64,000 nt of DNA from Methylocystis heyeri (GCF_004802635.2 NZ_CP046052.1:2728001-2792000); one strand, 5' to 3'; counted from the first letter of the stretch, positions 40,775-50,339 are shown. Numbers and translations are program-made. Notes: generated by a model from the sequence alone, not told the origin.

Positions 40775-42367
40775 ATGAAAATGCTCGATTTTCCGCTTCC
40801 TGACGATGTTGACGCGCTGAAAGCGCTGGTCCGCGTCATGGCCGAAAAGGCGGCGCGCACAGAGGCGCTCGAAAGCGAAATCCGCGACCTCAAAGTCCTC
40901 AATGCGGCAGCTGACGAACGCATCGCCCGGCTGACTTCGATCCTCAAGGCGCTGGAGCGAAACCGCTTCGGCAAGCGCTCGGAAAAGCTGGGGGCTGCCG
41001 CGGCCGAACAGCAGGCCTTCGTGTTTGAGGAGATCCAGACCGGCATCGCCGAAATCAAGGCGGGGCTGGACAAAGCGGGCGGCTCGGCCAAACAAAAGCG
41101 GGCGCCGCGTCCGCGTAAGGCGTTCGCCTCTCATCTTGAACGGGTCGAGGTGGTGATCGAGCCCGAGGTACCCGCCGAACATCTGGGCAAGGAGAAGATC
41201 AAGATCGGCGAGGACGTTTGTGAACGCTTGGACGTCGAGCCGCCGCGCTTCCGGGTGATCGTCACCCGCCGCCCGAAATACGCCTTCAAAGACGTCGACG
41301 TCGATGGCGTCATCCAGGCGCCTGCTCCCGCGCGCATTATCGAGGGCGGCATTCCCACCGAGGCCCTGTTGGCGATGATCGCCGTCTCCAAATACGCCGA
41401 CGGCCTGCCGCTTTATAGGCAGGAAGGCATTTACGCCCGCGACGGGGTCGAGCTTGATCGTTCGCTGATGGCGCAATGGATGGGGCGGCTTGGCTTCGAA
41501 CTGGAGCCGCTTTCGGACCATGTGCTGTGGCGGATCAAGCAGAGCCCGCGCGTCTTTGCCGACGAGACGACGTTGCCGACGCTGGAGCCCGGCGCCGGCA
41601 AGGCGAAGAAAGCCTATTTATGGGCCTACGCGAGAGACGATCGGCCCTTTGGCGGCGGCGATCCGCCGATGGTCGCCTACCGCTTCGAGGACAGCCGTTC
41701 CGGCGATTGCGCCTTGCGGCATCTGAAGGGGTATTACGGCATTCTGCAAGTCGATGGCTACGCCGCCTATCAGCGGCTGGCCGGGGCAGATCGCGGCGAG
41801 AAGGCTTTGCTCCTGGCCTGCTGCTGGGCGCATCTGCGCCGAAGATTTTACGAACTGCATGTCGCCGGCAGCTCCAGCTTGGCCACCGCTACGGTCGAGC
41901 GGATGAAGGATCTCTGGTCGGTGGAAGACCAGGTTCGCGATCTGATGCCGGACGATAGGTTGGCGGCGCGCCGCCAATCCTCGGCTCCGATCGTCGCCGA
42001 ATTGTTTGCGCGCTGGGAACGGGAGCTGGCGCTCATCTCGGGCAAATCCAAGCTCGCCGAACACATCCGCTACGCTTTGGGGCGCCGAGCCAGCTTGGAA
42101 CTGTTCCTCGCCGACGGCCACGTCGAGATCGACTCCAATGTAGTCGAGCGGGCGATCCGGCCCCAGACCATTACAAGAAAGAATGCGCTCTTCGCCGGTT
42201 CCGACGGTGGTGGCCGGACGTGGGCAACTTTGGCGACCCTGCTGACCACCGCGAAAATGAACGGCGCCGATCCATTCGCCTGGCTCAAGCAAACCCTCGA
42301 GCGCATCGCCAACGGCTGGCCAAACCGCGACATCGAGGCTCTCATGCCCTGGAATTACGTCGCCTAA
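40775..42367 (+). CDS. tnpC: IS66 transposase TnpC
   Basis: 530 residues. An N-terminal coiled coil (ARTEALESEIRDLKVLNAAA) and zinc-finger-like segment precede the DDE catalytic region, where VFADETTLPTLEPG, LQVDGYAAYQRLAG and the distal HVEIDSNVVERAIRP are recognisable. Full length, so the copy is probably active. Confidence 0.95.
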   Translation: MKMLDFPLPDDVDALKALVRVMAEKAARTEALESEIRDLKVLNAAADERIARLTSILKALERNRFGKRSEKLGAAAAEQQAFVFEEIQTGIAEIKAGLDKAGGSAKQKRAPRPRKAFASHLERVEVVIEPEVPAEHLGKEKIKIGEDVCERLDVEPPRFRVIVTRRPKYAFKDVDVDGVIQAPAPARIIEGGIPTEALLAMIAVSKYADGLPLYRQEGIYARDGVELDRSLMAQWMGRLGFELEPLSDHVLWRIKQSPRVFADETTLPTLEPGAGKAKKAYLWAYARDDRPFGGGDPPMVAYRFEDSRSGDCALRHLKGYYGILQVDGYAAYQRLAGADRGEKALLLACCWAHLRRRFYELHVAGSSSLATATVERMKDLWSVEDQVRDLMPDDRLAARRQSSAPIVAELFARWERELALISGKSKLAEHIRYALGRRASLELFLADGHVEIDSNVVERAIRPQTITRKNALFAGSDGGGRTWATLATLLTTAKMNGADPFAWLKQTLERIANGWPNRDIEALMPWNYVA

Positions 42368-42481
42368 ACGGCCTCGGCTTTGCGCTTACGACTGAGAAGG
42401 CGTTGAAAAACGAGAAAAGGACGAGACCAGTCCTGACTGCTCCCGTCCCTGCCTTGACTTGCTTATGACCTTCGCCAGCTA

Positions 42482-44260
42482 CTACCCGCCGCGCTGGCCC
42501 ACTTCGGTCCAATAGCCATCCTTCGAAAACAGCGCATAGATGTAGTCGCCGTCCGAGTCCTCGCCATCGTGCTGGAAAGGATGGCTTCCAAAAATTCCTT
42601 CAATCACGGCGTCCGCGACCATCTCATATCCAGCCGCAAAGAACGGGTCCTGAAGATCGGCCTTCGCCACCCGCGCCGCATCGTCCTTGTCCATATCGGC
42701 ACCGAGGCGGATTTGCGTCCTTGCCGTGAAGTCGTCACGAAGCTGCTTAAGCGGCGGGAAGGAAAAGCAGCGCGGACGCGCGCCATTCGGACGCGTTGGA
42801 CGGCATTCGGTCAGACCAGGAACCATCTTATACAAGTCCTTCGCAATCGTGCGTTCGTCGGTCTCGCCGCCGCCATACGGACGGACACGGGAGTTGAAGG
42901 AGTCATAGACAATCTTTTTTTCGACGATCAGCCCTTCAGTCTCCCACTTTTCCAGTTCGGCTAGCGTCGGACCTGTCTGGTTCACAAATTCGTGCTGGGG
43001 GAAGCCCCCGGTTTCCAGGACAGCCAGCCACCATTTTTCTTTCTGCGACATGTTCACAGCAACCTGTTCGCCGAACGCAGCCGTCAGCGGCGGATTGGTC
43101 AGATCAACGTCGCTAATGTCCAGTGCCAGAAGATCACGCATCATCGCAGCGGGGCCGTCCCCCTTAGTCTCCGCGACCAACGGGACGAAATAGCTCGGTT
43201 CCTTGGCGTGTTGGTCGCCGACCTCAGTCACGAAATAGCGGCGTTCGCCTTCTTCCGCGAAGATGATCTTATTTTCCTTGTTCGGGTTGGCGGTCTGATA
43301 AAAGCGCGAGTAGGAGGGGAGTTGAACCTTGTCGATTCCCTTGCGCTCGAATTGCGCTACCTCAGCCGTGATCAGGCTCTTTACCTTGCCTATGATTTTC
43401 ATATTCCCGGAGAAATACGCCTCAGCCACATCGACCAATAGCGCCGTTTCAAAGTGCGCGTTGAACTGCCCGGTTAGGCCATTTTCGTCGTCGATGTAGG
43501 TGTAGTGCTTGCCGAGGACGCGCGCGAACATGGAAGCGACAAGCGACTTGCCGGTCCCGTGCTTACCGGTTGCGACGATGGAGCTACCGGGCTTATGGGC
43601 CGGAGTTTGCAGAAGGTCCGCCCACCACCCGCACCACCAAAAGAAATGCTCTTCATCGCCGTTGCACATGACGTTGAACCAATGGCGCTGCATCAAACGC
43701 CACGATCCTTCGCCGGGCTTGGCGGGCTCAATCGCAAAGCCCTTCCAAAGGTTATAGACGTGATCCGGCGAGCTTCCGTCCTGCGGCGTCATTTCGCTAG
43801 GGTCGAAGGTCACATCCGCATATTCGCGACGCGAACGCTCGTTCTTCCACAGCGGCAAGAGCGGCATGTATTCGGTGTGCTCACCCTTTTTAACTGCCAA
43901 CTGGTAAGGCGCATAAGTTAGGCTCGCATCGGCTTGGTTCTGGAAATCAACCTTGCCGTCCTTGCCTTCTTTCAGATAGCGAGTCTTACCGCCGACATGC
44001 ACGATGGCAGTCTTTTGATTAAGGACGCGGAAGCCTTCGGCCTTGTCGCCAAATACGGTATGTCTCTTGTTAGAGCGCGTCGGCGGACTCGACTCGATAT
44101 AGCCGCGCGCCTGTTCGATGCGATTCAAAAGCCAAGTATCGTCGTCATAGCGCTCGCGCGCCTTGTTCGGATCGCGCTCCGCCTCCGAGATGCGCTTACG
44201 AAGCTTTTCGAAAATGGACTCGCTTGGCGCGTCAACGCCCTCCTGCGCAAAGTAGGAACA
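42482..44260 (-). CDS. Phage/satellite primase-helicase (DUF5906), N terminus cut by IS3
   Basis: About 590 residues remain. The frame is open back to the IS border at 44261, and the first possible start inside it is a TTG at 44128, so the N-terminal primase part has been lost. The helicase-like DUF5906 region is complete: Walker A GKHGTGKSLVAS, Walker B-like ALLVDVAEAYFS, and RFYQTANPNKENKI. Such proteins start replication of phages and satellites. Loss of the N terminus probably leaves the element unable to replicate on its own. Confidence 0.82.
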   Translation of the reverse strand, partial: CSYFAQEGVDAPSESIFEKLRKRISEAERDPNKARERYDDDTWLLNRIEQARGYIESSPPTRSNKRHTVFGDKAEGFRVLNQKTAIVHVGGKTRYLKEGKDGKVDFQNQADASLTYAPYQLAVKKGEHTEYMPLLPLWKNERSRREYADVTFDPSEMTPQDGSSPDHVYNLWKGFAIEPAKPGEGSWRLMQRHWFNVMCNGDEEHFFWWCGWWADLLQTPAHKPGSSIVATGKHGTGKSLVASMFARVLGKHYTYIDDENGLTGQFNAHFETALLVDVAEAYFSGNMKIIGKVKSLITAEVAQFERKGIDKVQLPSYSRFYQTANPNKENKIIFAEEGERRYFVTEVGDQHAKEPSYFVPLVAETKGDGPAAMMRDLLALDISDVDLTNPPLTAAFGEQVAVNMSQKEKWWLAVLETGGFPQHEFVNQTGPTLAELEKWETEGLIVEKKIVYDSFNSRVRPYGGGETDERTIAKDLYKMVPGLTECRPTRPNGARPRCFSFPPLKQLRDDFTARTQIRLGADMDKDDAARVAKADLQDPFFAAGYEMVADAVIEGIFGSHPFQHDGEDSDGDYIYALFSKDGYWTEVGQRGG

Positions 44261-44291
44261 GTGAGCTGCTGCCGGTTTGGTGGACAGCTGG

Positions 44292-45158
44292 TTAAGCTAA
44301 TGCGACCTTCCGCTCGAACTCAACCGGGCTGAGATAGCCGATGGTCGAGTGACGGCGGACGGTGTTGTAGAAGCGCTCGATATAATCAAACACATCTGCC
44401 CTGGCCTCGTCGCGCGTCCGGTAGATTTTCCTGGCGACGCGCTCGGTTTTCATCGACGAGAAGAACGACTCCATCGCCGCATTGTCCCAGACGTTGCCGG
44501 ATCGGCTCATCGAACAGGTGACGCCGTTGTCGGCCATCAGGCGCTGGAAGTGGTCGCTGGTGTATTGGCTGCCCTGGTCGGAGTGGTGCAGCAAGGCGTC
44601 TGGCCTGCCGCGTCGCCAGATCGCCATGATCAGGGCGTCCGCCACCAATTGCGCGGTCATCTCGGCCTTCATGGACCAGCCGACAACACGCCGCGAGAAC
44701 AAGTCGATGACAGCGGCGACATACAGCCAGCCCTCTGCCGTCCAGATGTAGGTGAAGTCGGCGATCCACCTCTGGTTCGGCCGCTCGGCGACGAACTGGC
44801 GGTCCAGAACATTCGGCGCCACGGCGTCGGCGAGCCGCTGACCGCCGTCTTTGGGCAAGCCACGCCGGCGAGGCCGCGCCCGCAAGGCGTTTTCCTGCAT
44901 CAAGCGCTCGATCTTATGCAGTCCGCAGCAAAAGCCGTCAGCCAGAACATCCCGCCAGACCCGGCGTGCGCCATAGGTTCTGGCGCTGGCGACAAAGCTC
45001 GCCCGGATGGAGGCCGTCATCTCCTCATCAAGCTTGTCGCGAGCGCTCGGTCCGCGCTTGAGCCAGGCGTGAAAACCCGACCGGGAGACATCCAGCGCTT
45101 TGCAGAGCCACGCCACCGGCCAGATCGAACGGTGCTTTGCGATAAAAGCGAACCTCAT
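44292..45158 (-). CDS. IS3-family transposase OrfB (DDE integrase domain)
   Basis: 288 residues. HTH_21-like start (LDVSRSGFHAWLKRGPS) followed by the rve integrase core with the catalytic residues in IADFTYIWTAEGWLYVA, HHSDQGSQYTS and NAAMESFFSSMKTE. It overlaps OrfA by four bases and is likely made as an OrfAB fusion through a -1 frameshift. Intact. Confidence 0.94.
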   Translation of the reverse strand: MRFAFIAKHRSIWPVAWLCKALDVSRSGFHAWLKRGPSARDKLDEEMTASIRASFVASARTYGARRVWRDVLADGFCCGLHKIERLMQENALRARPRRRGLPKDGGQRLADAVAPNVLDRQFVAERPNQRWIADFTYIWTAEGWLYVAAVIDLFSRRVVGWSMKAEMTAQLVADALIMAIWRRGRPDALLHHSDQGSQYTSDHFQRLMADNGVTCSMSRSGNVWDNAAMESFFSSMKTERVARKIYRTRDEARADVFDYIERFYNTVRRHSTIGYLSPVEFERKVALA

Positions 45159-45445
45159 TTCGCTTCCCTCGCAAAGAAGGCCGCGGCCTTTTTTAGGATG
45201 TCGCGCTCCGCCCGCAGCTTGGTGACTTCGCGCCGCAGGCGCTCGATTTCAAGCTGCTCGGGCTTCATCTGCCCCTGACCAGGAAAGGCGGCGGCCGGAT
45301 CAGCCGCCAATTCCTTCACCCAACGCCGCAGCATGTTCTCGTGCAGTTCCAGATCCCGCGCCGCCTGCGCAACGCTTACGCCGCGCTCGCGCACCAAACG
45401 GACCGCTTCGACCTTGAACTCCCGGCTGAACTGACGCCGTTCCAT
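45155..45445 (-). CDS. IS3-family transposase OrfA
   Basis: 96 residues: helix-turn-helix (SREFKVEAVRLVRERGVSVAQAARDL) followed by a leucine-zipper helix (IERLRREVTKLRAERDILKKA). Binds the IS ends and regulates OrfAB. Complete. Confidence 0.94.
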   Translation of the reverse strand: MERRQFSREFKVEAVRLVRERGVSVAQAARDLELHENMLRRWVKELAADPAAAFPGQGQMKPEQLEIERLRREVTKLRAERDILKKAAAFFAREAK

Positions 45446-45503
45446 GCTCCACCTCCGGTTCCGTAAAACACCTTATCTCGGTGTCCACCAAACCGGCAGC
45501 AGC

Positions 45504-47222
45504 TCACTTGAGCGACTCAGAAAGCTCGTTATCGGCGAGAGAAGCGTAGCGCGCGGCGTTGCCCTTGTAGTCGCCTCCGGACGCAAAATCACGCGGGGCT
45601 GATTCTTTATAGAGTCTGTCCCAGTCCTTACCCAAGCTGCCGATATCGAACGAAGGTATTTTGAAAGAAGTGCCTAACTTGCTGAACAGTTCGGACGCCT
45701 TGTCAAGGAATCCTTGGGCGAAGTCCTGGCCTTTGTGCTGTCCGTATTTACCCGCGTCAAAATCCGCGCCCGCCTGTGCGGCGAGCGATTTGGAATCATC
45801 TAGGCTCTTGCCGGAGAACAGGCCTTTGGCAAGCTCCCAAATTTCTACAGCCCCCTTGATTGATTTATGTAAGTCAATCCAGCCGTTTGTTAGTTTTTTG
45901 ATATTTTCGGCAGCGGCGTTGAAGCTTGAGTCGCTGCCGCTGAAGACGGAAGAAAGCATATCCCATTGCGAAGCGAGCAGGGCGGCGAAAGCAGCCGCTG
46001 CACCTAGTGGTGAGGTCAACAGCGCTAGAGCGCCAGCGGCAAGGCGGATTCCAAGCGAGGCTACCGCATAGCCAGCTAGTCCCTTGGCGACGGCTGCGAT
46101 CGGTTCACGAAGTTCGATGACCTTCTGAGCGAACAGACTGGCGGCAGTGAACCCAATGCGGAAAGCCTCGCCGATTTTCTTTCCCAGGTCGTCGATTCCG
46201 ACGGCGTTCAGTCCACCCTGAAGAGTTTTCAGGAAGGTAGTGAAACCAGAATCGAATCCGTTTTCATATACGGTCTGCTGAAGGCGAGTCAGCGCGTTCT
46301 GAAGAGCGATGATATTAAGCGTCGAATGATTCGTCGCTTCGGCAAGCCCGTTGCTGTAACGCTTTTCGAGGATTTTAGAGACCTTCGTCCAGGTGTCGAG
46401 TGGCAGCCCACCGGCCTTAAACATCTCGTGTAGTTTCGAACCCGTGACGCCTAGCGCTTGCTGGAGGTTAGCGGCCATGGCGGGAATGTGTGAGCCCAGC
46501 GAAAGGATGGCTTGCCTTGTGTGGATGATATTTTGAGAATATGTTTCCGAGATTTCGCGCCATGCCATGCGCTGGTCCTGTGCGCTCACGTGCAACGCGC
46601 CTAACGCAACGCTGAACCCTCGAAACACTTTCATGATTTCATCAGGGTTGCGCCCGAGGGCGCGCATCGATGAATAGAGAGTCTTGAAAGACTCGGTAGC
46701 GGCGTCTAGCGGCGTTCCAATCGTCGAAGCGGTCTCGCGTATGAACTTCAGCGCGTCGGTTGACTCTCTTGAAGAGGTCGCTACCGAGTCGATTGCAATT
46801 TTGAAGCTCAACAGGCTATTGCCCGTGGATTGCACGTCGGCTGAAAATTTGGCGAGTGACATTCCGCCCACGGCAGCGGCGAGGAGTCCTGCGGCCTGAG
46901 TCGTTAAGCCGAACGAACCGCCAAGCGCATGGATCGCGACGCCAGCGCGAGTTGCACCACGTTGCAGGTTGCTAAAACTGTTGACGTTTAGAGAGCCGAG
47001 TCGGCTAGAGGCAGCAGACAGCGCGGCGATGCTCTTCGCCAAATTTTGAAAGGCTGACGAAGTGGCGTTTAGCTGTGCGGCAAGCTGGGAGAAGCCCGCC
47101 GTGTTGCCGCCAAACGCGGACAGTTCACGCGACGTTGCAGAGATGGCTTGGCGTAAAGCGTTGAGTCCCGCAATGCCTTTGCTGGAGTCGACGGCGATAG
47201 AAATCGTATGTGCATCAGTCAT
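45504..47222 (-). CDS. Phage tail tape-measure protein, C terminus cut by IS3
   Basis: 572 residues. The N-terminal tape-measure domain is clear: a start rich in Ser, Ala and Gln with long helices, then LGRNPDEIMKVFRGFSVALGALHVSAQDQRMAWREISE, and hydrophobic stretches around residues 365-420. The stop codon lies in the IS inverted repeat, so the natural C terminus is missing. In siphophages this protein sets tail length. No other tail or head gene is present. It directly follows two small DNA-binding genes, 21 bases after the second. Confidence 0.86.
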   Translation of the reverse strand: MTDAHTISIAVDSSKGIAGLNALRQAISATSRELSAFGGNTAGFSQLAAQLNATSSAFQNLAKSIAALSAASSRLGSLNVNSFSNLQRGATRAGVAIHALGGSFGLTTQAAGLLAAAVGGMSLAKFSADVQSTGNSLLSFKIAIDSVATSSRESTDALKFIRETASTIGTPLDAATESFKTLYSSMRALGRNPDEIMKVFRGFSVALGALHVSAQDQRMAWREISETYSQNIIHTRQAILSLGSHIPAMAANLQQALGVTGSKLHEMFKAGGLPLDTWTKVSKILEKRYSNGLAEATNHSTLNIIALQNALTRLQQTVYENGFDSGFTTFLKTLQGGLNAVGIDDLGKKIGEAFRIGFTAASLFAQKVIELREPIAAVAKGLAGYAVASLGIRLAAGALALLTSPLGAAAAFAALLASQWDMLSSVFSGSDSSFNAAAENIKKLTNGWIDLHKSIKGAVEIWELAKGLFSGKSLDDSKSLAAQAGADFDAGKYGQHKGQDFAQGFLDKASELFSKLGTSFKIPSFDIGSLGKDWDRLYKESAPRDFASGGDYKGNAARYASLADNELSESLK

Positions 47223-47243
47223 AATTACTACTCGCTAAAAGTT

Positions 47244-47513
47244 TCATTCCGTCGCTGCCTCCTGCTTTGCGAGGGTTTCAGAGACGCGCGCGTCGTAACG
47301 CTCCAGCGAAAACGGCGGGAGTTTGTAAGAGGTCGAAACCATCGCGTCGGGGGTGCGGACAATCCACTCCCTGACCAAAATTGGATTCCAAAAGAGCGCG
47401 TGGCCTTCAGTTCGCGGCCTCGGAAATCCGACTGAACGGTTGCGTAAATGGCTGAACGCGTGGGAACTTCGTCCGATGCAATAAGCCATTTGCGTTGTCG
47501 TGAATTCCATCAT
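47244..47513 (-). CDS. Small AlpA/HTH-like DNA-binding protein
   Basis: 89 residues. The first half (FTTTQMAYCIGRSSHAFSHL, FPRPRTEGHALFWNPILVREWI) reads as a winged helix-turn-helix of the excisionase/AlpA kind, with a Pro-Arg-Pro wing. It lies three bases after the stop of a similar gene, suggesting an operon of paired regulators. Function as regulator or directionality factor is inferred. Confidence 0.62.
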   Translation of the reverse strand: MMEFTTTQMAYCIGRSSHAFSHLRNRSVGFPRPRTEGHALFWNPILVREWIVRTPDAMVSTSYKLPPFSLERYDARVSETLAKQEAATE

Positions 47514-47516
47514 TGA

Positions 47517-47753
47517 TCAAGCCGCCTCGCCTTCGTCGAGATTCTCAAGCGGGTTCGACGGCCTCCACTGTCCCGTTGCGAAATCACGAATCGTGGACAC
47601 GGCCCAGCGTTTCGACAGGTTGACTTGAACGGGTTCCGGAAATGAACCACGGGCCAGAGCCGCCTTGATCGAATAGATGCTCACTCCCAAAATTGTTGAA
47701 ACATCGCCGATGTTGAGCATTCTGCAACCAAGGTCGTTTTTGACGTTCTTCAT
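47517..47753 (-). CDS. AlpA-like regulator / excisionase
   Basis: 78 residues. A MerR-type helix-turn-helix is visible (MLNIGDVSTILGVSIYSIKAALARGSFPEPVQVNLSKRWAVSTI), matching AlpA-like proteins that activate excision or satellite genes. In P4-like and PICI satellites alpA is a marker gene. First gene of a three-gene run ending in the tape-measure fragment. Upstream, 47754-48409 holds no recognisable gene but contains GTCATCC inverted repeats at about 48021-48067 that could be operators. Confidence 0.72.
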   Translation of the reverse strand: MKNVKNDLGCRMLNIGDVSTILGVSIYSIKAALARGSFPEPVQVNLSKRWAVSTIRDFATGQWRPSNPLENLDEGEAA

Positions 47754-48409
47754 TTTCTACTCTGCGAAAAGTGATAGGAGGCGCGGCGATCCAGCGTGCC
47801 AGGGACCAAATCGCCGCGCGTAGCGCCTCCGCCGACTCGTGCCTTGGAGAAGTCAAGACGGCGTTGCGGGAGAAGGAACCAAACCCGCGTTGGAGGCGCG
47901 TAGCGGCCTTACAGCCGCCGGTTTTCGCCCTTGTTTGACCTGGACCGGGGATCTTCCCGAAAAAGAGCCCGGCGAGGCAGGTGCGAAACTCAAATTTCTG
48001 CGTCGGGGGGAGGCGCGGCGTCATCCGCTCGTGAGGTGTCATCCGATCATGAAAATGGATGACGTCGCGCCCTGTTTTCGGTCGCGGTTAACCCGCTCCC
48101 GAAAGGAGAATCACTTTGCAAAAGAAACGCGGGTGATCCGCCGTAAGAAAAGCCTGCCTTGATCGTCTGGGAATGCCTAGGCCCGAACGATTTTTGGGAG
48201 AAACTATCCACCACCGATGGAGTCGTCGTTGCTTTCTACTTAATACCAACCGCCGCTTGGCAAACAGCGTGGCGGTAGAAGCGGTCTGCAAACCAAAATT
48301 TCTATCCTCATATTTTAAATGTTTCTGCATAAAAGTCAAGAATATTTACTTTTTCGGCCCATTTCAACTATATTCGTCTGCTCTCAACCTGTTCTCGACA
48401 ATCTCTCGT

Positions 48410-48686
48410 CTATTTCTCCCGCCCCAATTCCGTGGCTTTCTCTTTGGCGTCGTCGGACAGCGCTCCAACCTTCAGTTCACGACGCACAGTCGAGCGTGGG
48501 CGACCGCCTCTGGGAGCCGGCACGGCGACCAAGGCGACGTGCTATTTCACTTTCGCCACCTTTATTGCCTCTCCCTTCCACAATACCGCGCTTAGAAACC
48601 TGCCCAACTTGGGCAAGTTTATCTTTCTCTGGGTCAGCTTCACTCGCCGCCACCAGAGCCTCGGGGAGCGAAACCTCGCGCTTCAC
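48410..48686 (-). pseudogene. Frameshifted ParB-like HTH fragment
   Basis: From an ATG at 48686 one frame gives LAQVGQVSKRGIVEGRGNKG and ESEIARRLG; a one-base shift near 48520 then gives RPRSTVRRELKVGALSDDAK to a stop at 48410. Joined, these match the part of ParB-like phage and plasmid proteins next to their DNA-binding helices. The N-terminal ParB nuclease-like domain is absent. Probably a dead remnant of the element. Confidence 0.58.
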
Positions 48687-48735
48687 TAGCTGTCAGACGT
48701 GCGAGGTCGCCGGAGTGGGAGGGTCGGGGCCAGAC

Positions 48736-50295
48736 TCATTCTGCCGGCGCTTCTTCGTCCTTAAAGCCTGAGACAGTCCGCCCCTTATCGAACAGGTCGA
48801 TTTGCTGTAGCCACTTATTGAGATTCTCAACTTGAGCGCCACCATAGCCGTCAGCGACTCGCCTGCCCGGCGAGGTATGGCCCATCAGCCGATCAGCGAT
48901 ATATTGTGGTGCGTCAATCCGACGCAGGCAATCTTTGAACATGTGTCGAAACGAGTAGACCACGACTCTAGGGTCCGTGATCTTGGCTTGATTACGCATC
49001 AATCGGGAGCATCGACGCTGCATTCGACTGTATAGGCGCTCCCGCCCGTCAGCCTTCAGGGTGGAGAAAATCAATCGCTGATTCTTTCTGGCCTCGACAA
49101 ACTGGATAAAACCCATGTCAATCAAAGCTTTGTGAATCGGAACGTCGCGCATTGACGACTGATTCTTGATCTTTTGATACTTAAGCAGGTCACGGATTCT
49201 GACACACATAACCCCGCTCACTTTAGCGATATCGGCGTGAGTCAATTGGCACAATTCCTCTGGACGTCCTCCAGTCCACAGCGCCAGCCTGATAAACCAA
49301 GCGGCGTCTTGCTTTGCGTGATTGTTTTTGGGGAGCGTATCGCAGACTCCGAGCAATCGGTTTAGTTCGTCAACAGTGAGGGTCCGGCGGGACTCCTCTT
49401 TGAGTTCACTGAACTTCCGCTTTTTCCAAATCCAGCGAACGGCTGCGGCTGGAGAGGCGTCAATATAGCCGTCCTCTACTGCAAAGCTGAAGATGGATTT
49501 CAGGCACCTGAAATGTTTCGAGGCCGTCGATTCTTTGAGGCCCTTGGCTGCCAGATGGTCGCGGAACTGGCGGACGTGTTCTTTCTTGAGCTGCGTCAGT
49601 AACTTTCGCCCGTGAAGTGATTCAAACTCACGGATCGGCACCGAGTATTGGTTGAAGTTGCGAGGCTTCTTGACCTTTTCCCATGCTGCCAGGACGGAGC
49701 CCAGCGTTGCCGTCTGCGTGGTTGATGGTAGATCGCCCAGCTTGGTCGTGAGCCCTGAAGCAGGTTGCAGCTTGGCGACCAAGGGCGCGTCTTGGGCGAT
49801 TTCCTCGCGCAAGCTTTCGGCTTCGGCTTGGAGGCCTGCGATTTTGGCGCGGGCTTCGGAGGGGGAGGGAGCGGCTGAACGGGTGGAGGCCAGAAGCTCA
49901 CGGGCGGCTACTGCAAACGGGTCGGAGCCTGTGACTGGGCCGTCTAGCTCGGCGATGCTGTGGATGTAGCGCGCACCGCTTTCGGCTCCCTCAGCGGCCC
50001 TGAGGCGTTCGGAGACTTGCTCGACGAATGCGCCCTCGCCTCCCGCCTCTTCAATCTGCGCCTGTTCCTCTGGGCTAAGCTGAGCCTTGGCGCGGATGAC
50101 ACGGATTAACTCATTGTATTTATGAGTGAGACGCGCCGCCTCAATTGAGGCCTCTCTCAGAACCGATGTTCCCAGCGAATGACGCCATCTCGCCGGTTTC
50201 CCGCCTAACGCCGCGCGGATGTCAGGCGGCACGTCGCGCTTGTAGTGCCAGTTACCGGACCCAGGAACTTTGACGACGTAAGAGGGGGCTTTCAT
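48736..50295 (-). CDS. int: Tyrosine recombinase (integrase) of the element
   Basis: 519 residues. An N-terminal region with a Arg-rich start (YKRDVPPDIRAALGGKPARWRHSLGT, the DUF6538 style), a long linker, a core-binding SAM-like domain (about 225-305) and the catalytic domain (about 325-500) are seen. Catalytic positions appear as LWTGGRPEELCQLTHAD (Arg), VVYSFRHMFKDCLRR (His/Arg) and YIADRLMGHTSPGRRVADGYG (His, then Tyr). Placed 135 bases from attR, as expected for the integrase that recombines at the glnA end. Confidence 0.93.
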   Translation of the reverse strand: MKAPSYVVKVPGSGNWHYKRDVPPDIRAALGGKPARWRHSLGTSVLREASIEAARLTHKYNELIRVIRAKAQLSPEEQAQIEEAGGEGAFVEQVSERLRAAEGAESGARYIHSIAELDGPVTGSDPFAVAARELLASTRSAAPSPSEARAKIAGLQAEAESLREEIAQDAPLVAKLQPASGLTTKLGDLPSTTQTATLGSVLAAWEKVKKPRNFNQYSVPIREFESLHGRKLLTQLKKEHVRQFRDHLAAKGLKESTASKHFRCLKSIFSFAVEDGYIDASPAAAVRWIWKKRKFSELKEESRRTLTVDELNRLLGVCDTLPKNNHAKQDAAWFIRLALWTGGRPEELCQLTHADIAKVSGVMCVRIRDLLKYQKIKNQSSMRDVPIHKALIDMGFIQFVEARKNQRLIFSTLKADGRERLYSRMQRRCSRLMRNQAKITDPRVVVYSFRHMFKDCLRRIDAPQYIADRLMGHTSPGRRVADGYGGAQVENLNKWLQQIDLFDKGRTVSGFKDEEAPAE

Positions 50296-50339
50296 GCCCC
50301 CTCAATTATCGCAAATTTGGCCGGCCGAAAAGGGCGGGA

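Larger units (their letters stand above)
39887..42389 (+). mobile_element. IS66-family insertion sequence
   Basis: 2,503 bp with matching ends (left starts GTAAGCGCCAAGGCAGCC; right, read inward, GTAAGCGCAAAGCCGAGG) and a perfect 8-bp target duplication GACTGAGA at 39879-39886 and 42390-42397. Three genes, tnpA, tnpB and tnpC, are intact and in the standard order. The clean duplication indicates a simple, probably recent, insertion. Confidence 0.95.
44261..45507 (-). mobile_element. IS3-family insertion sequence
   Basis: About 1,247 bp with 26-bp perfect inverted ends (44261-44286 and 45482-45507) containing GCTGCTGCCGGTTTGGTGG. Two overlapping frames encode OrfA and OrfB. The flanks (ACA on the left, TTG on the right) show no 3-4 bp duplication, and each flank is a truncated gene of a different type, pointing to a deletion or recombination beside the IS. 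Confidence 0.92.

Noticed and set aside
47584-48042. Minus-strand frame overlapping the AlpA-like gene
   Set aside because: Low-complexity composition and overlap with a better supported gene; no start signal.
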